A DNA stretch of 40,407 nucleotides from a virus. Made by a program: the position numbers and the translations under genes. This document shows positions 8,814 to 16,337 of this stretch, in pieces; positions within the stretch are counted from its first letter, which is position 1, and every line of letters begins with the position of its first letter. The notes under the pieces were generated by a model. The model made no database searches, was not told the origin of the DNA, and saw only the letters and a list, made by a program, of their open reading frames with translations. The stretch is from IMG/VR virus record IMGVR_UViG_3300037246_000409, positions 1-40,407 of that record, one strand, 5' to 3'.

Positions 8814-9705
8814 TGACCACCTCCAGTATCTGGTCGATACGGTTACCCACCAGATGGTTCTGTGTTACCTCATCATATGCGTGCTGAGCAATGAGCTTAG
8901 CCTTGTCAGGGTTGTCCATGCACCACTGCATCCGTTGCTCTAGGTGCTTGTAAGTGTACGCCTCGTAGGGGATATAGTGGATGCCCGGCTCGAACAGTTT
9001 ATCCATACCGGAGCGAGGATCCTGATCAGTGATGAGCGGGCGCTTCATCGCCATGCTCTCCATCACCCTAAGGTTGGGGCCGTCATGCTTCTGTCCATGG
9101 TTGAACAAGAATTGACACTTACTCATCTCCATCGCTGTCTCAGGCCAGCGGTGCTTTCCACCCCTCGCTACCTGTCGTGAGACAGCTTTCCAATTACGGT
9201 TGTTGGCTATCTCTATCAGGGGGTTCGCTCGTTCAAGCCCACCCTTGGATCCAAAGAACCCGAAGTTGAAGTCGTAGCTCTGAGGCGTGTACTTAGTACC
9301 ATCGAACCACATGAGGTCAGTAAAGTTCGGACACCAATGAGCCGAGGGATGCGTGGAGAATCTATCCCGCTTATCCCAGACACAGAAGAACACGTGGTCA
9401 TAGTTCTTAGCTAGTCTATGGTGGAGTGAGGGATAGCCGTGCGTGTCAATGAAGTAGACAGCGCTCTTGACTCGGGGCTTGATCGCCTCACCATGCCAAT
9501 GAAGCTTTCCATCATCATCCCTACCACAGTCTATATCAAGTAGGAAGTCTACCTCATTGTACACCGCTGCTGCCTTAGGCGGTGTCTTCTGTGTCTCGAT
9601 AACCTGATGCCCCTTGTCCCTAAGATCTCTGACCATAGAGCGGGCATAGGTTTCAACGACACGGCTGATAGCGTACTGCCCGTTATGGGCAACCATGATC
9701 TTCAC
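8806..9705 (-). CDS. GT-B-fold glycosyltransferase (CgeB/group 1 type)
   Basis: A 299-residue protein resembling the CgeB-like branch of group 1 glycosyltransferases. The N-terminal half is a Rossmann-like domain ending in YFIDTHGYPSLHH and FFCVWDK. The C-terminal half carries DGPNLRVMESMAMKRPLIT (about 206-224), where the donor nucleotide sugar is held; the first acid of the usual EX7E pair is Asp here. No membrane segment. It starts with a GTG that overlaps the peptide deformylase stop (GTGA). The sugar module around it suggests a role in glycan or glycoprotein assembly; the specific donor is unknown. Confidence 0.82.
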   Translation of the reverse strand: MKIMVAHNGQYAISRVVETYARSMVRDLRDKGHQVIETQKTPPKAAAVYNEVDFLLDIDCGRDDDGKLHWHGEAIKPRVKSAVYFIDTHGYPSLHHRLAKNYDHVFFCVWDKRDRFSTHPSAHWCPNFTDLMWFDGTKYTPQSYDFNFGFFGSKGGLERANPLIEIANNRNWKAVSRQVARGGKHRWPETAMEMSKCQFLFNHGQKHDGPNLRVMESMAMKRPLITDQDPRSGMDKLFEPGIHYIPYEAYTYKHLEQRMQWCMDNPDKAKLIAQHAYDEVTQNHLVGNRIDQILEVVSG

Positions 9706-10469
9706 TTCACATCTCCCCAGCCCTTGGCCTTGCTATCCTTCTCGGCCTCAGCATCATACACGTCCTGCTTGCGGATCATGGCCTTCTCCATACGTTTCGC
9801 CATGCGAGCCTTCTCTTCCATGCTACCCTTGGCACGCTTGTATCCCTTCTTGTACTGCCGGCGAATCTTAGCGACCTTCCGCTTGAACATATCCTGCTTC
9901 AGTCGGCTAAGCCTGTCCGGGAAGAGGATACCCTGAAGGTGATCGTACTCGTGCTGAGCTACGATGGCCTCGGTCCCCTCGAACTTGAACTCCTGCTCCA
10001 CTGCATCCTTGTCCAACCACTTCAGCGTGAACGTAGAGTACCGAGGCACGGGGCTACGGAACCCATAGGGTATGCTGAGGCAGCCCTCACCAGGGCTAGG
10101 CAGCTCGATCATGGGCTCACCCACGTCAATCACCTCGGGGTTGAACATGACCAGGGGATTCTTCTCATCAGTGCCACACCACACCGGGTCCATGACGAGG
10201 ATGCTATTGGGGATGCCAGCCTGCTGAGCCGCAAGGCCGATGCCACTGTTCTCATACATCAGGCGGATCATCTCATCCGCTACTGTTTGGATCAGCGGAG
10301 ACTTGATCTGCTCCTCCGTCAGGTTCACAGTGGGGTGTCGGAGCATGTCGTTCGGATGGATCACCAGCTTCAGGGTAAGCGTCTTCTCCTCCTCCTTAGG
10401 CTTCGGGTCATCCTTTGCTGAGCCTTGAACAATAGCCTGAGGCTTACGTGTCTCTTCAGATTCCGCCAT
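9702..10469 (-). CDS. def: Peptide deformylase with charged extensions
   Basis: A 255-residue peptide deformylase, which removes the formyl group from new polypeptides. All three family motifs are intact: GIGLAAQQAG (76-85), EGCLSIP (128-134) and HEYDHLQG (173-180); the metal ligands are Cys130, His173 and His177 and the catalytic acid is Glu174. About 35 polar residues precede the domain, and about 65 Lys/Arg/Met-rich residues follow it; bacterial enzymes total about 170 and marine phage ones are usually shorter. The ATG at 10469 follows GGAGG by 6 bases; an upstream TTG at 10484 is less likely. It overlaps a 44-residue gene. It may favour phage protein maturation. Confidence 0.93.
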   Translation of the reverse strand: MAESEETRKPQAIVQGSAKDDPKPKEEEKTLTLKLVIHPNDMLRHPTVNLTEEQIKSPLIQTVADEMIRLMYENSGIGLAAQQAGIPNSILVMDPVWCGTDEKNPLVMFNPEVIDVGEPMIELPSPGEGCLSIPYGFRSPVPRYSTFTLKWLDKDAVEQEFKFEGTEAIVAQHEYDHLQGILFPDRLSRLKQDMFKRKVAKIRRQYKKGYKRAKGSMEEKARMAKRMEKAMIRKQDVYDAEAEKDSKAKGWGDVK

Positions 10470-10590
10470 CATCCTCCTCCACAATCCCTTCCTTCACGGC
10501 GATCTCTTCAAGTAGGTCTGCAATATGCTCAAGCGCCATTGTCTGCCGTGTCAGTAGATTCACTATAGCCTCTAGATCTAGTCCAAGCAT
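10456..10590 (-). CDS. Very small protein (44 residues) between HNH and def genes
   Basis: A 44-residue frame from ATG at 10590 to TGA at 10456, with GGAGG 7 bases upstream of the ATG. It starts inside the last codons of the HNH gene and overlaps the deformylase start by 14 bases, the same coupling style as its neighbours. The protein begins MLGLDLEAIVNLLTRQTMA and looks like a single amphipathic helix followed by an acidic end. It resembles small phage helical proteins but I can assign no function. The ribosome site and overlaps support it as real. Confidence 0.6.
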   Translation of the reverse strand: MLGLDLEAIVNLLTRQTMALEHIADLLEEIAVKEGIVEEDDGGI

Positions 10591-11129
10591 TCCTTGTCCT
10601 CCACGTCATTGAGAGAGGCGAACTCTCCCCACTGCTCAAGCGCTGCCTCGTTGTAGGCTCGTGCTGCATCCTTCTCATCGTAGAACGTACCCACCTTAAC
10701 CTGCTTGGTCTCCACCGTGATCGACACACGCCAGCACTTCTTCCGACCGTCGTTGATCTTAGTCACGCCCTTGTACTTGCTGGTAGTATTACCTCGACGC
10801 TTCCCCTTGTTAGCCTCGTTGTCTGACCGGGTAGCTAACCGTAGGTTCGACCGCCTGTTGTCCAGCTTGTCTTTGTTGATGTGGTCGATCAAGAACCCAC
10901 GAGGTACATCGTCAACGTCCATCATCCTCTCCCAGATCATGTTGTGCAGGTATGTTTCAATCTGCACCCCACCTATCTTGTAGGAAAAGTAGGCGTAGTA
11001 TGCCGGGGTGTAAGTTTTCCCGGCAGACTTAGCCTTCCATCCGTAATCAACAATGTCTTCATCCTCTTGGCTAACCCAAGCGATGAGGCCATTGTCTAGC
11101 ACGATGACTACGGGCTCGTCCTCTTCCAC
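10578..11129 (-). CDS. HNH homing endonuclease with AP2 DNA-binding domain
   Basis: A 183-residue free-standing homing endonuclease-type protein. An HNH module covers about residues 60-100 (LHNMIW, then LIDHINKDKLDNRRSNLRLA; His62, Asp82-His83 and Asn95 form the metal/DNA-cutting core). An AP2 DNA-binding domain covers about 117-174 (SKYKGVTK, then CWRVSITV, then VGTFYDEKDAARAYNEAA). This pairing is typical of selfish endonucleases in phages. I chose the GTG at 11129, which overlaps the previous stop as TAGTG; a GTG at 11144 is possible, and neither has a good ribosome site. It sits inside an otherwise metabolic operon and may be a mobile insertion. Confidence 0.88.
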   Translation of the reverse strand: MEEDEPVVIVLDNGLIAWVSQEDEDIVDYGWKAKSAGKTYTPAYYAYFSYKIGGVQIETYLHNMIWERMMDVDDVPRGFLIDHINKDKLDNRRSNLRLATRSDNEANKGKRRGNTTSKYKGVTKINDGRKKCWRVSITVETKQVKVGTFYDEKDAARAYNEAALEQWGEFASLNDVEDKECLD

Positions 11130-11350
11130 TAGCTGAGGACCCACTTGACGGCAACGGCAACCGCAAAGATGATAGCGCCGTAGAACGCCAGTGTCAAGAG
11201 CATCCCACCAGCAACCAGCAGAGAGGCAGTCTTGAGGAAGGGTCTATCAACCTTGTCGAGATCCTCCTCAATCTGCTCGAATGACTTCTGAAGCTTGGTG
11301 AGCTTCCCCTCATTATAGGCCATGTCTTTCAACTCGTCATGCAAACTCAT
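11129..11350 (-). CDS. Small membrane protein
   Basis: A 73-residue protein: a charged, probably cytoplasmic helix (1-40) followed by a long hydrophobic stretch (about 42-70, SLLVAGGMLLTLAFYGAII onward) that could form one long or two short membrane helices, ending in KWVLS. Size and layout would suit a holin, an envelope anchor or a superinfection-exclusion protein; no residue pattern decides. A purine-rich GGGGAGAGAG lies just upstream of the ATG. Its stop overlaps the HNH start (TAGTG). Confidence 0.7.
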   Translation of the reverse strand: MSLHDELKDMAYNEGKLTKLQKSFEQIEEDLDKVDRPFLKTASLLVAGGMLLTLAFYGAIIFAVAVAVKWVLS

Positions 11351-11361
11351 ATCTCTCTCCC

Positions 11362-12120
11362 CTATTCTAGTACCAGTTCGTGGTACGTGTAGTCTTCCTT
11401 CTCCAACTGACGCAGCACCACCTTGTTCCGCTGTAGCTGCTTCCTGATCTCCTTCTCATCTACGTTCCATCGACCGCCCTCTGTGTCTCCCACTTGAACG
11501 AACGAGTCACGTGCCTTCCTGATGTCCACCCACTTGAGGGGATGGTTGATCAATCCTGCTCGTGCGACTCGGTTGCTCCACTCTCCGTGCGCGTAACCAG
11601 CCCCACGGAACGTAGGATTAAAAGCACCAACAGTATGCAGGACATTAGAAGTAAGGAAAGTAAGATCCCCCCTGGGAGAACGACCATAGATAGGATGAGA
11701 ATCGTTTTGACCCATGAAGGCAGAGAACGACTTGATCGTCTCAGAAACCTCTTTGTCTTGGACCCTACAGAAGTGATGAATGCCAGAGATCTTTGCAGCA
11801 CCTTCATACGCCTCGAACCACCCTTTGTGAGTAGGCTTCAGGTCGTCTTCAAGGATGCAGATGTAGTGGCAATCTTGAAGCGCCCACAGTGCCCGGTTCT
11901 TATTCGCAGCCACGCCTAGGTTAGCTCCCTGTATAAGAAGAACTCCGCACTCTTGAGCAATTCTAGCGATATCCATGTTGAGTGCGTGTTGATCTGATCC
12001 GTCATCGCAGATAACAACACGTGTCTCTGCGGGAGCTGTCTTCTGCACCGCCTCCACGATCTCTTTCAAATACTGTGTACGGTTGTAGTGACAGATAGCT
12101 ATGCCGCGTTTAACCTTCAT
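11362..12120 (-). CDS. Family 2 glycosyltransferase
   Basis: A 252-residue GT-A-fold enzyme. It opens with GIAICHYNRTQYLKEIVEAV, followed by VVICDDGSDQH (about 34-44, nucleotide binding), NLGVAANKNRAL (about 68-79) and the metal-binding ILEDDLKP (about 90-97). No membrane segments. GGGAGG stands 6 bases before the ATG, within the end of the upstream giant glycosyltransferase gene (11-base overlap), so the two are likely made together. Probably extends or caps the same glycan; the sugar donor is not predictable. Confidence 0.9.
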   Translation of the reverse strand: MKVKRGIAICHYNRTQYLKEIVEAVQKTAPAETRVVICDDGSDQHALNMDIARIAQECGVLLIQGANLGVAANKNRALWALQDCHYICILEDDLKPTHKGWFEAYEGAAKISGIHHFCRVQDKEVSETIKSFSAFMGQNDSHPIYGRSPRGDLTFLTSNVLHTVGAFNPTFRGAGYAHGEWSNRVARAGLINHPLKWVDIRKARDSFVQVGDTEGGRWNVDEKEIRKQLQRNKVVLRQLEKEDYTYHELVLE

Positions 12121-15100
12121 TGAGTGCCTCCCTGATGACGTTGTTCACCTTATGACTGAAGCTACTCGAATCGGCTGACTTCGTAGCTGTCTCGTACCCA
12201 TTGAGCACCAGTGTCTGCATGAGATCCCTGTCCTGCACCAGCCTGTCCACCAGATTCGCCCCAGCCTGGGCATCACCCACCGGGTAGAGCAAGCAGTTCT
12301 CTTCATGCCTCAGGAACTCAGCCCCGGTGTCGGTCGTGATCACCGCAGCGCCAGCGCTCATTGCTTCCAGAGACATACGACCCAGGCCCTCAGTGAAGCT
12401 AGCACCGAACCATACGTCAAGCTGTGCCATGACGTGAGCCATCTCCTGTCGAGGGATAGCCCGTAGGTACTGCCAGTGCCAGGGGAGGCGAGCCCTAGCT
12501 TCGCCGAACCCGATAGCGTGCATGCTGCCCTCCCACTTCTTCTTCAGCCCATCGATGGAAGCCACCGCCAGTTCTGTTCCCTTGAGCTGATGCTCATGGA
12601 TCAATGTGCCGATCCGGAAGCCCGAACTTGCATCCCCATACGTCCGGTTCTGCGGCGGCATGTCGAAGGTGTTGTGTCCGTAGTGGTACCAACCCACCAC
12701 CGTGACCTTCTCATCCGGCCAAGCCACGTGGTCCCAGCCCTCTTTGGGAGCCACGCACGCATCCTTGAGCCACTGAGTACTGGTAATGATGTGGTCCCAG
12801 TTGAGATTCAGGTTATCGTTTTCCGACTGCTTGAACCTCTCGTTGTGGCTCAGCTTGTACATGATGTACTTCCTGCCCGGGTTGCCATCCATGATCTGCT
12901 TGGCAAAGGGATTGTCCGAGTTGATGATGATCACCTTAGCGTCCGAGGGCATCTTCTTCCACTTGGTACGCAGGGGAATCTCAGCGGTGTTGAACACCTC
13001 GGGGTTCCAGTCAGTGTAGATCATACTCATGGACACGGTGTGCCCTATGTTCTGTAGTGTGTTAGCCAGTGCGATGTTGGTAGTCGGTCCACCATGCTTG
13101 CGCAGGTGAGGGGTGACCACCTCGATCCGAGTCTTGAACTGCTTCTCGGGCGGCGGGAACAAGCACTTGACGAACTCCTTCACCTTTTGAGAGCGACGCA
13201 GATCTGTGTGCTCTTCAAGCGTGAAGCCCTTCCGAACCTCGGGCCTCTCGTACTTCATGACCCAGGCCACACACTCACTGATGTCGTCGCTCGTGAAGAG
13301 CTGATCCTTGAACCAGCTAGCGTACTCCTTCTCTCCTCTGTTGCCGAAGGTGATAGCTGCACACCCACTGAACAATGCCTCCAGTGCAGGCAGCCCGTAG
13401 GAGTGGACCCGTGCCGGGTCCACGAACACGTCCAGCTCGTTCGCCATCAACAGAGCCATCGCACTTTGACTAAGGTGGCCCGTCCCAATCACGTAGGTAC
13501 ATTCAGGTACGGAGTCCCTGGCGACAGCCATGATACGGACTTCTTCTCCGCGCTCATCAAAGGCAGCCTTGAGCTGCTTACAGAACTCAACGCCTTCCTT
13601 GTACCCCTTGTACACGTACATAGAATCCATCAGGACGCCGACCGTAAACCTATCGTCTCCCTTCTCACGCTCTCGGACGTGGAAGAGATCCTGATCCACC
13701 CCTGGCACTATCACCTCAGTCACCTCAGCCTTGAGATCCTTCAGCTCCTTCGCCACCCACTCAGAGCTGACGAGGTTGGGTAGGCTGGTGTAGGCTTCCA
13801 TGACTGTTGGGAGTAGGTCGTCCCTCTTCACCTGTGCCGCCAGCTCCATGTCCCAGCTCTGCACATGGTTCATTCCATGGATCCCAATGTAGCGGTTGTC
13901 CAGAGCCTTGGCAAGATTACTCAGCTCCGTTACGGAGGCGATAACCTTACCATCAGTGAAGACCTTCTCTCCAAACTCATCTAGGAACGTGTCCGGATTA
14001 GAGAAGAGCAGCGGTGCGGTGTGCAAATGAGATGTCACCAATTGCTTGGCGGCATCTGCCTCATTCTCGGCGGTGATGACGCAGATCTTGGCGTCGTATC
14101 CTTCCTCGATCAGCTTATTCACCACGTCGGTGATGAAGTTCATCCCACCACACGGACCAGCGCTCTTGACCAGCCATGCGATGTTGCCCTTGTACTTCCG
14201 ATTGAAGGCAGCCGGCGGGATCTTGGTGCGCAGTCCACCCACAGCACCGTCTATGTCGTAGCCCTTCTGCCACTCACCGAAGTCAGGGTGGAGCTTGTTG
14301 AATCTCTCACTACCCGCTCGACGCTGCTTGATGTGAGCACCCTCTCCAAGCTGACTGAAGCTGGTGCCTCTCTCGTGGAAGAGGTAGCAGTTGTCAGCGA
14401 GGACAGCTCGGTAGCCCTTGAGTACACCCTCCTCAGTACGAGCCCTAGTTGTCTTGAACCAGAAGTCTGTCTCCTCTCCGTAAGAGACGTAAGCTTCATC
14501 GAACGGGCCGCACTCATTCCATACGCTCCGGCGCACTGCCAAGCAGAAGCCAGTGGGCATGGTCTCAGGGTACTTGATGTTACGGATGCGGTTGAACGCT
14601 GTGTCCATGTCTAGGTAGCTGCGGCCCGGGTACATGTTCACGTTGATCATTGCGGTGTTGTTGGTCACCGGGTTGACTATGACGTTGCGAGGGTCAGCCT
14701 CCATCGCCATGACGATCTTGGTCAACCACCCCTCAGTGACGATCACGTCGGAGTTAAGGATCACGATGTAGGGACTATGTCCAAGCCCGACGCCACGATT
14801 CACCGTAGCTGCGAAGCCTCGGTTCTTGAGGTTGTAGATGGTGGTACACTTATCTATCCCGAGAGACTCAAGGTACTCTAGTACCTCAGGATCCGGAGAC
14901 GCATCGTCCACGATGTACAGTTTGTAGGGCCAGTGGGTACGTGCCTCGATGGAATCAATGCAGTCCTTCAGGACATGGAGCCCTCCGTAGACAGGGAGTA
15001 CGATGTCCACTGTTCCCTGTAGACGGCTCACCGTGCGGAAGAAGTCGATGTTGCTGGACTCAGACTGTCTAGAGTCTTCGAGTCCAGACACCAGTTTACT

Positions 15101-15217
15101 CATCAGTTCAGGTGAAGCGTTGATTTGCTGACGCTTCTCCTTAGTCAGAGTATTTTGGAAAGCACTTAGGTCTTGCTCAGTGGGTGATTTCCACAAGCCG
15201 TCTCGTGTGAAGGGCAT
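12110..15217 (-). CDS. Tri-modular glycosyltransferase (GT2-GT4-GT4 fusion)
   Basis: A 1035-residue protein with three transferase modules in a row. Residues about 70-310 are GT2: DIVLPVYGG (71-79), VDDAS (103-107), NRGFAATVNRG (132-142) and NSD (155-157) in the metal-binding position. Residues about 345-690 are a GT-B/GT4-like module (SAGPCGGMNF; then HSYGLPALEALFSGCAA), in which His replaces the first Glu of the EX7E pair. Residues about 700-1035 are a second GT4 module with intact SFTEGLGRMSLEAMSAG. No membrane helix is evident. It overlaps the next GT2 gene by 11 bases. It probably builds two or three linkages of one glycan; each donor is unknown. Confidence 0.9.
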   Translation of the reverse strand: MPFTRDGLWKSPTEQDLSAFQNTLTKEKRQQINASPELMSKLVSGLEDSRQSESSNIDFFRTVSRLQGTVDIVLPVYGGLHVLKDCIDSIEARTHWPYKLYIVDDASPDPEVLEYLESLGIDKCTTIYNLKNRGFAATVNRGVGLGHSPYIVILNSDVIVTEGWLTKIVMAMEADPRNVIVNPVTNNTAMINVNMYPGRSYLDMDTAFNRIRNIKYPETMPTGFCLAVRRSVWNECGPFDEAYVSYGEETDFWFKTTRARTEEGVLKGYRAVLADNCYLFHERGTSFSQLGEGAHIKQRRAGSERFNKLHPDFGEWQKGYDIDGAVGGLRTKIPPAAFNRKYKGNIAWLVKSAGPCGGMNFITDVVNKLIEEGYDAKICVITAENEADAAKQLVTSHLHTAPLLFSNPDTFLDEFGEKVFTDGKVIASVTELSNLAKALDNRYIGIHGMNHVQSWDMELAAQVKRDDLLPTVMEAYTSLPNLVSSEWVAKELKDLKAEVTEVIVPGVDQDLFHVREREKGDDRFTVGVLMDSMYVYKGYKEGVEFCKQLKAAFDERGEEVRIMAVARDSVPECTYVIGTGHLSQSAMALLMANELDVFVDPARVHSYGLPALEALFSGCAAITFGNRGEKEYASWFKDQLFTSDDISECVAWVMKYERPEVRKGFTLEEHTDLRRSQKVKEFVKCLFPPPEKQFKTRIEVVTPHLRKHGGPTTNIALANTLQNIGHTVSMSMIYTDWNPEVFNTAEIPLRTKWKKMPSDAKVIIINSDNPFAKQIMDGNPGRKYIMYKLSHNERFKQSENDNLNLNWDHIITSTQWLKDACVAPKEGWDHVAWPDEKVTVVGWYHYGHNTFDMPPQNRTYGDASSGFRIGTLIHEHQLKGTELAVASIDGLKKKWEGSMHAIGFGEARARLPWHWQYLRAIPRQEMAHVMAQLDVWFGASFTEGLGRMSLEAMSAGAAVITTDTGAEFLRHEENCLLYPVGDAQAGANLVDRLVQDRDLMQTLVLNGYETATKSADSSSFSHKVNNVIREALNEG

Positions 15218-15219
15218 TG

Positions 15220-15798
15220 TTACTTATCCTCTCCCAGAATAGCCTTGATGATGTACTCTTGTCTCGCTTCGATCCCTGCCGTCTGCGGTACCTGAACCAC
15301 GGGTAGGTTCCACCGGACGCAGTACCCTGTGATGATGGCATCGATAGCGCTCTGCCATGCTGAATGATCCTGCCTCACCCCGTCAGTCTCACCAGTCCAG
15401 AATCCCCAGGGGAAGTAGAACATGTGAGTGTAGCTTGACTTCATGTGCTTGCGCACGGTGGTCTCGTACTCAGTGAACATCTCATTGGGGAGGAAGGCTC
15501 CGCAGTACATGAGACAGTAGGCCCAGTGATCCAGCAGCGTGCGGTCAGCCACGAACTCGTAGGTATTATCGTCCTGCGTGGTCTTCAGTCCGAAGATCGA
15601 CCCTTGTAGCTGCCACTTATCAGTGTCATTCATCTTGGCGCAGTCTTCTTCAGTGATATCGAGCGCCTCGTATGCCTGACGGCTAGCTGATTTCATCATA
15701 GCGACGCCCAGCTTCTCTGAGATAACCTTGGCATCGGTGGTCTTCCCCGTGCCTCCAGCACCCATGAATGCAATCTTTGCTCCAGCTCGTACACTCAT
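15220..15798 (-). CDS. P-loop ATP-binding protein (AAA_28/NMP-kinase-like)
   Basis: A 192-residue P-loop protein. The Walker A GAGGTGKT is at 13-20. FVADRTLLDHWAYCL (about 85-99) resembles the substrate-binding Asp-Arg region of small kinases and AAA_28 ATPases. No membrane segment or export signal. The ATG at 15798 has GGAGG 8 bases upstream, preferred over an in-frame start at 15846 that would run back through a GC-rich hairpin. Two bases separate it from the giant glycosyltransferase gene. Nucleotide, nucleoside or sugar kinase roles are all possible. Confidence 0.75.
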   Translation of the reverse strand: MSVRAGAKIAFMGAGGTGKTTDAKVISEKLGVAMMKSASRQAYEALDITEEDCAKMNDTDKWQLQGSIFGLKTTQDDNTYEFVADRTLLDHWAYCLMYCGAFLPNEMFTEYETTVRKHMKSSYTHMFYFPWGFWTGETDGVRQDHSAWQSAIDAIITGYCVRWNLPVVQVPQTAGIEARQEYIIKAILGEDK

Positions 15799-15822
15799 CT
15801 TAGTTTCCTCCCAATTAGTGGT

Positions 15823-15844
15823 GGGGCGGGCCGAAGCCCGCCCC
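15823..15844 (-). terminator. GC-rich UUCG-loop hairpin after the exported-protein gene
   Basis: On the minus strand a perfect 9-bp stem (GGGGCGGGC/GCCCGCCCC) is closed by C(UUCG)G, an exceptionally stable tetraloop. It begins 5 bases after the stop of the exported-protein gene and about 25 bases before the next start. No T-run follows, so it is not a standard rho-independent terminator. It could attenuate transcription, protect the 3' end of the upstream message, or set the ratio between the two genes. Confidence 0.6.
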
Positions 15845-15849
15845 ATAGT

Positions 15850-16278
15850 CTAGAACATCCGCCCGATCAGGGGGATAGCCTGGAAGAACCGACGCACCAC
15901 GTTGTTCCTCCACCGAAGGGTATCATCAGCCCGCTTGAGAGCATCTGCCGCAGCCGGGAAGTTACCCAGGCCAGCGTGCATCTGAGCGAGCGTGAAGAGC
16001 AGGCAGACCTCGTCCGGACCACCGAGTGAGCCGCCACCCATCTGACTGTTAGCCGACACACCAGCCTGACAGGTGCCCAGGATGAGCGTGCCAGGAGAGG
16101 AAGCGGGATGCTGCCCGTGTCCTGCCAAGACTCGCATGCCAGTCGAAGCGTAGCTGTCCTGGCCTGTGTTGCAGGCAGCTCCTTCGCACTCGTCCTGGCC
16201 CTGGCCCTGGTTGTGTCCAGCGAAGGCCGTGCCCGACATGAGCACCGCCGCTACCGCAATGAGAATATACTTGAACAT
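15850..16278 (-). CDS. Exported protein of unknown function
   Basis: A 142-residue protein with a clear signal peptide (MFKYILIAVAAVLMSGTAFA, probable cleavage after residue 20). The mature part begins Gly/Gln/Asp-rich and has four Cys (31, 36, 70, 92) that may form disulfides outside the cytoplasm; a helical Ala/Leu-rich stretch (about 95-125) resembles a single TPR-like repeat. GGGAGG stands 7 bases before the ATG. It is the first gene after one of the few gaps and is followed by the stable hairpin at 15823-15844, so it may be expressed differently from its neighbours. Function unknown. Confidence 0.75.
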   Translation of the reverse strand: MFKYILIAVAAVLMSGTAFAGHNQGQGQDECEGAACNTGQDSYASTGMRVLAGHGQHPASSPGTLILGTCQAGVSANSQMGGGSLGGPDEVCLLFTLAQMHAGLGNFPAAADALKRADDTLRWRNNVVRRFFQAIPLIGRMF

Positions 16279-16301
16279 GATGTAACCTCCCTGGTCTATG
16301 G

Positions 16302-16337
16302 TAATAATACCGTTTCGTTTTTGTTTACGTCCGTCAA
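16302..16337 (-). promoter_or_regulatory. Candidate promoter region upstream of exported-protein gene
   Basis: This is one of only two gaps carrying the 12-base element TAATAATACCGT (plus strand, 16302-16313). On the minus strand it reads ACGGTATTATTA, and a TTGACG lies at 16337-16332. The two boxes are 22 bases apart, too far for an ordinary sigma70 promoter, so either a different factor is used or one box is coincidental. Confidence 0.35.

Noticed and set aside
14021-14614. Rightward frame opposite the giant glycosyltransferase
   Set aside because: Codon bias of the opposite gene produces such frames; no start signal and no recognisable product.
6648-15217. Idea that these transferases glucosylate modified phage DNA
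   Set aside because: No hydroxymethylase or DNA-base-modifying synthase is visible; ThyX is of the normal type, and the transferases resemble glycan enzymes rather than T4 DNA glucosyltransferases.
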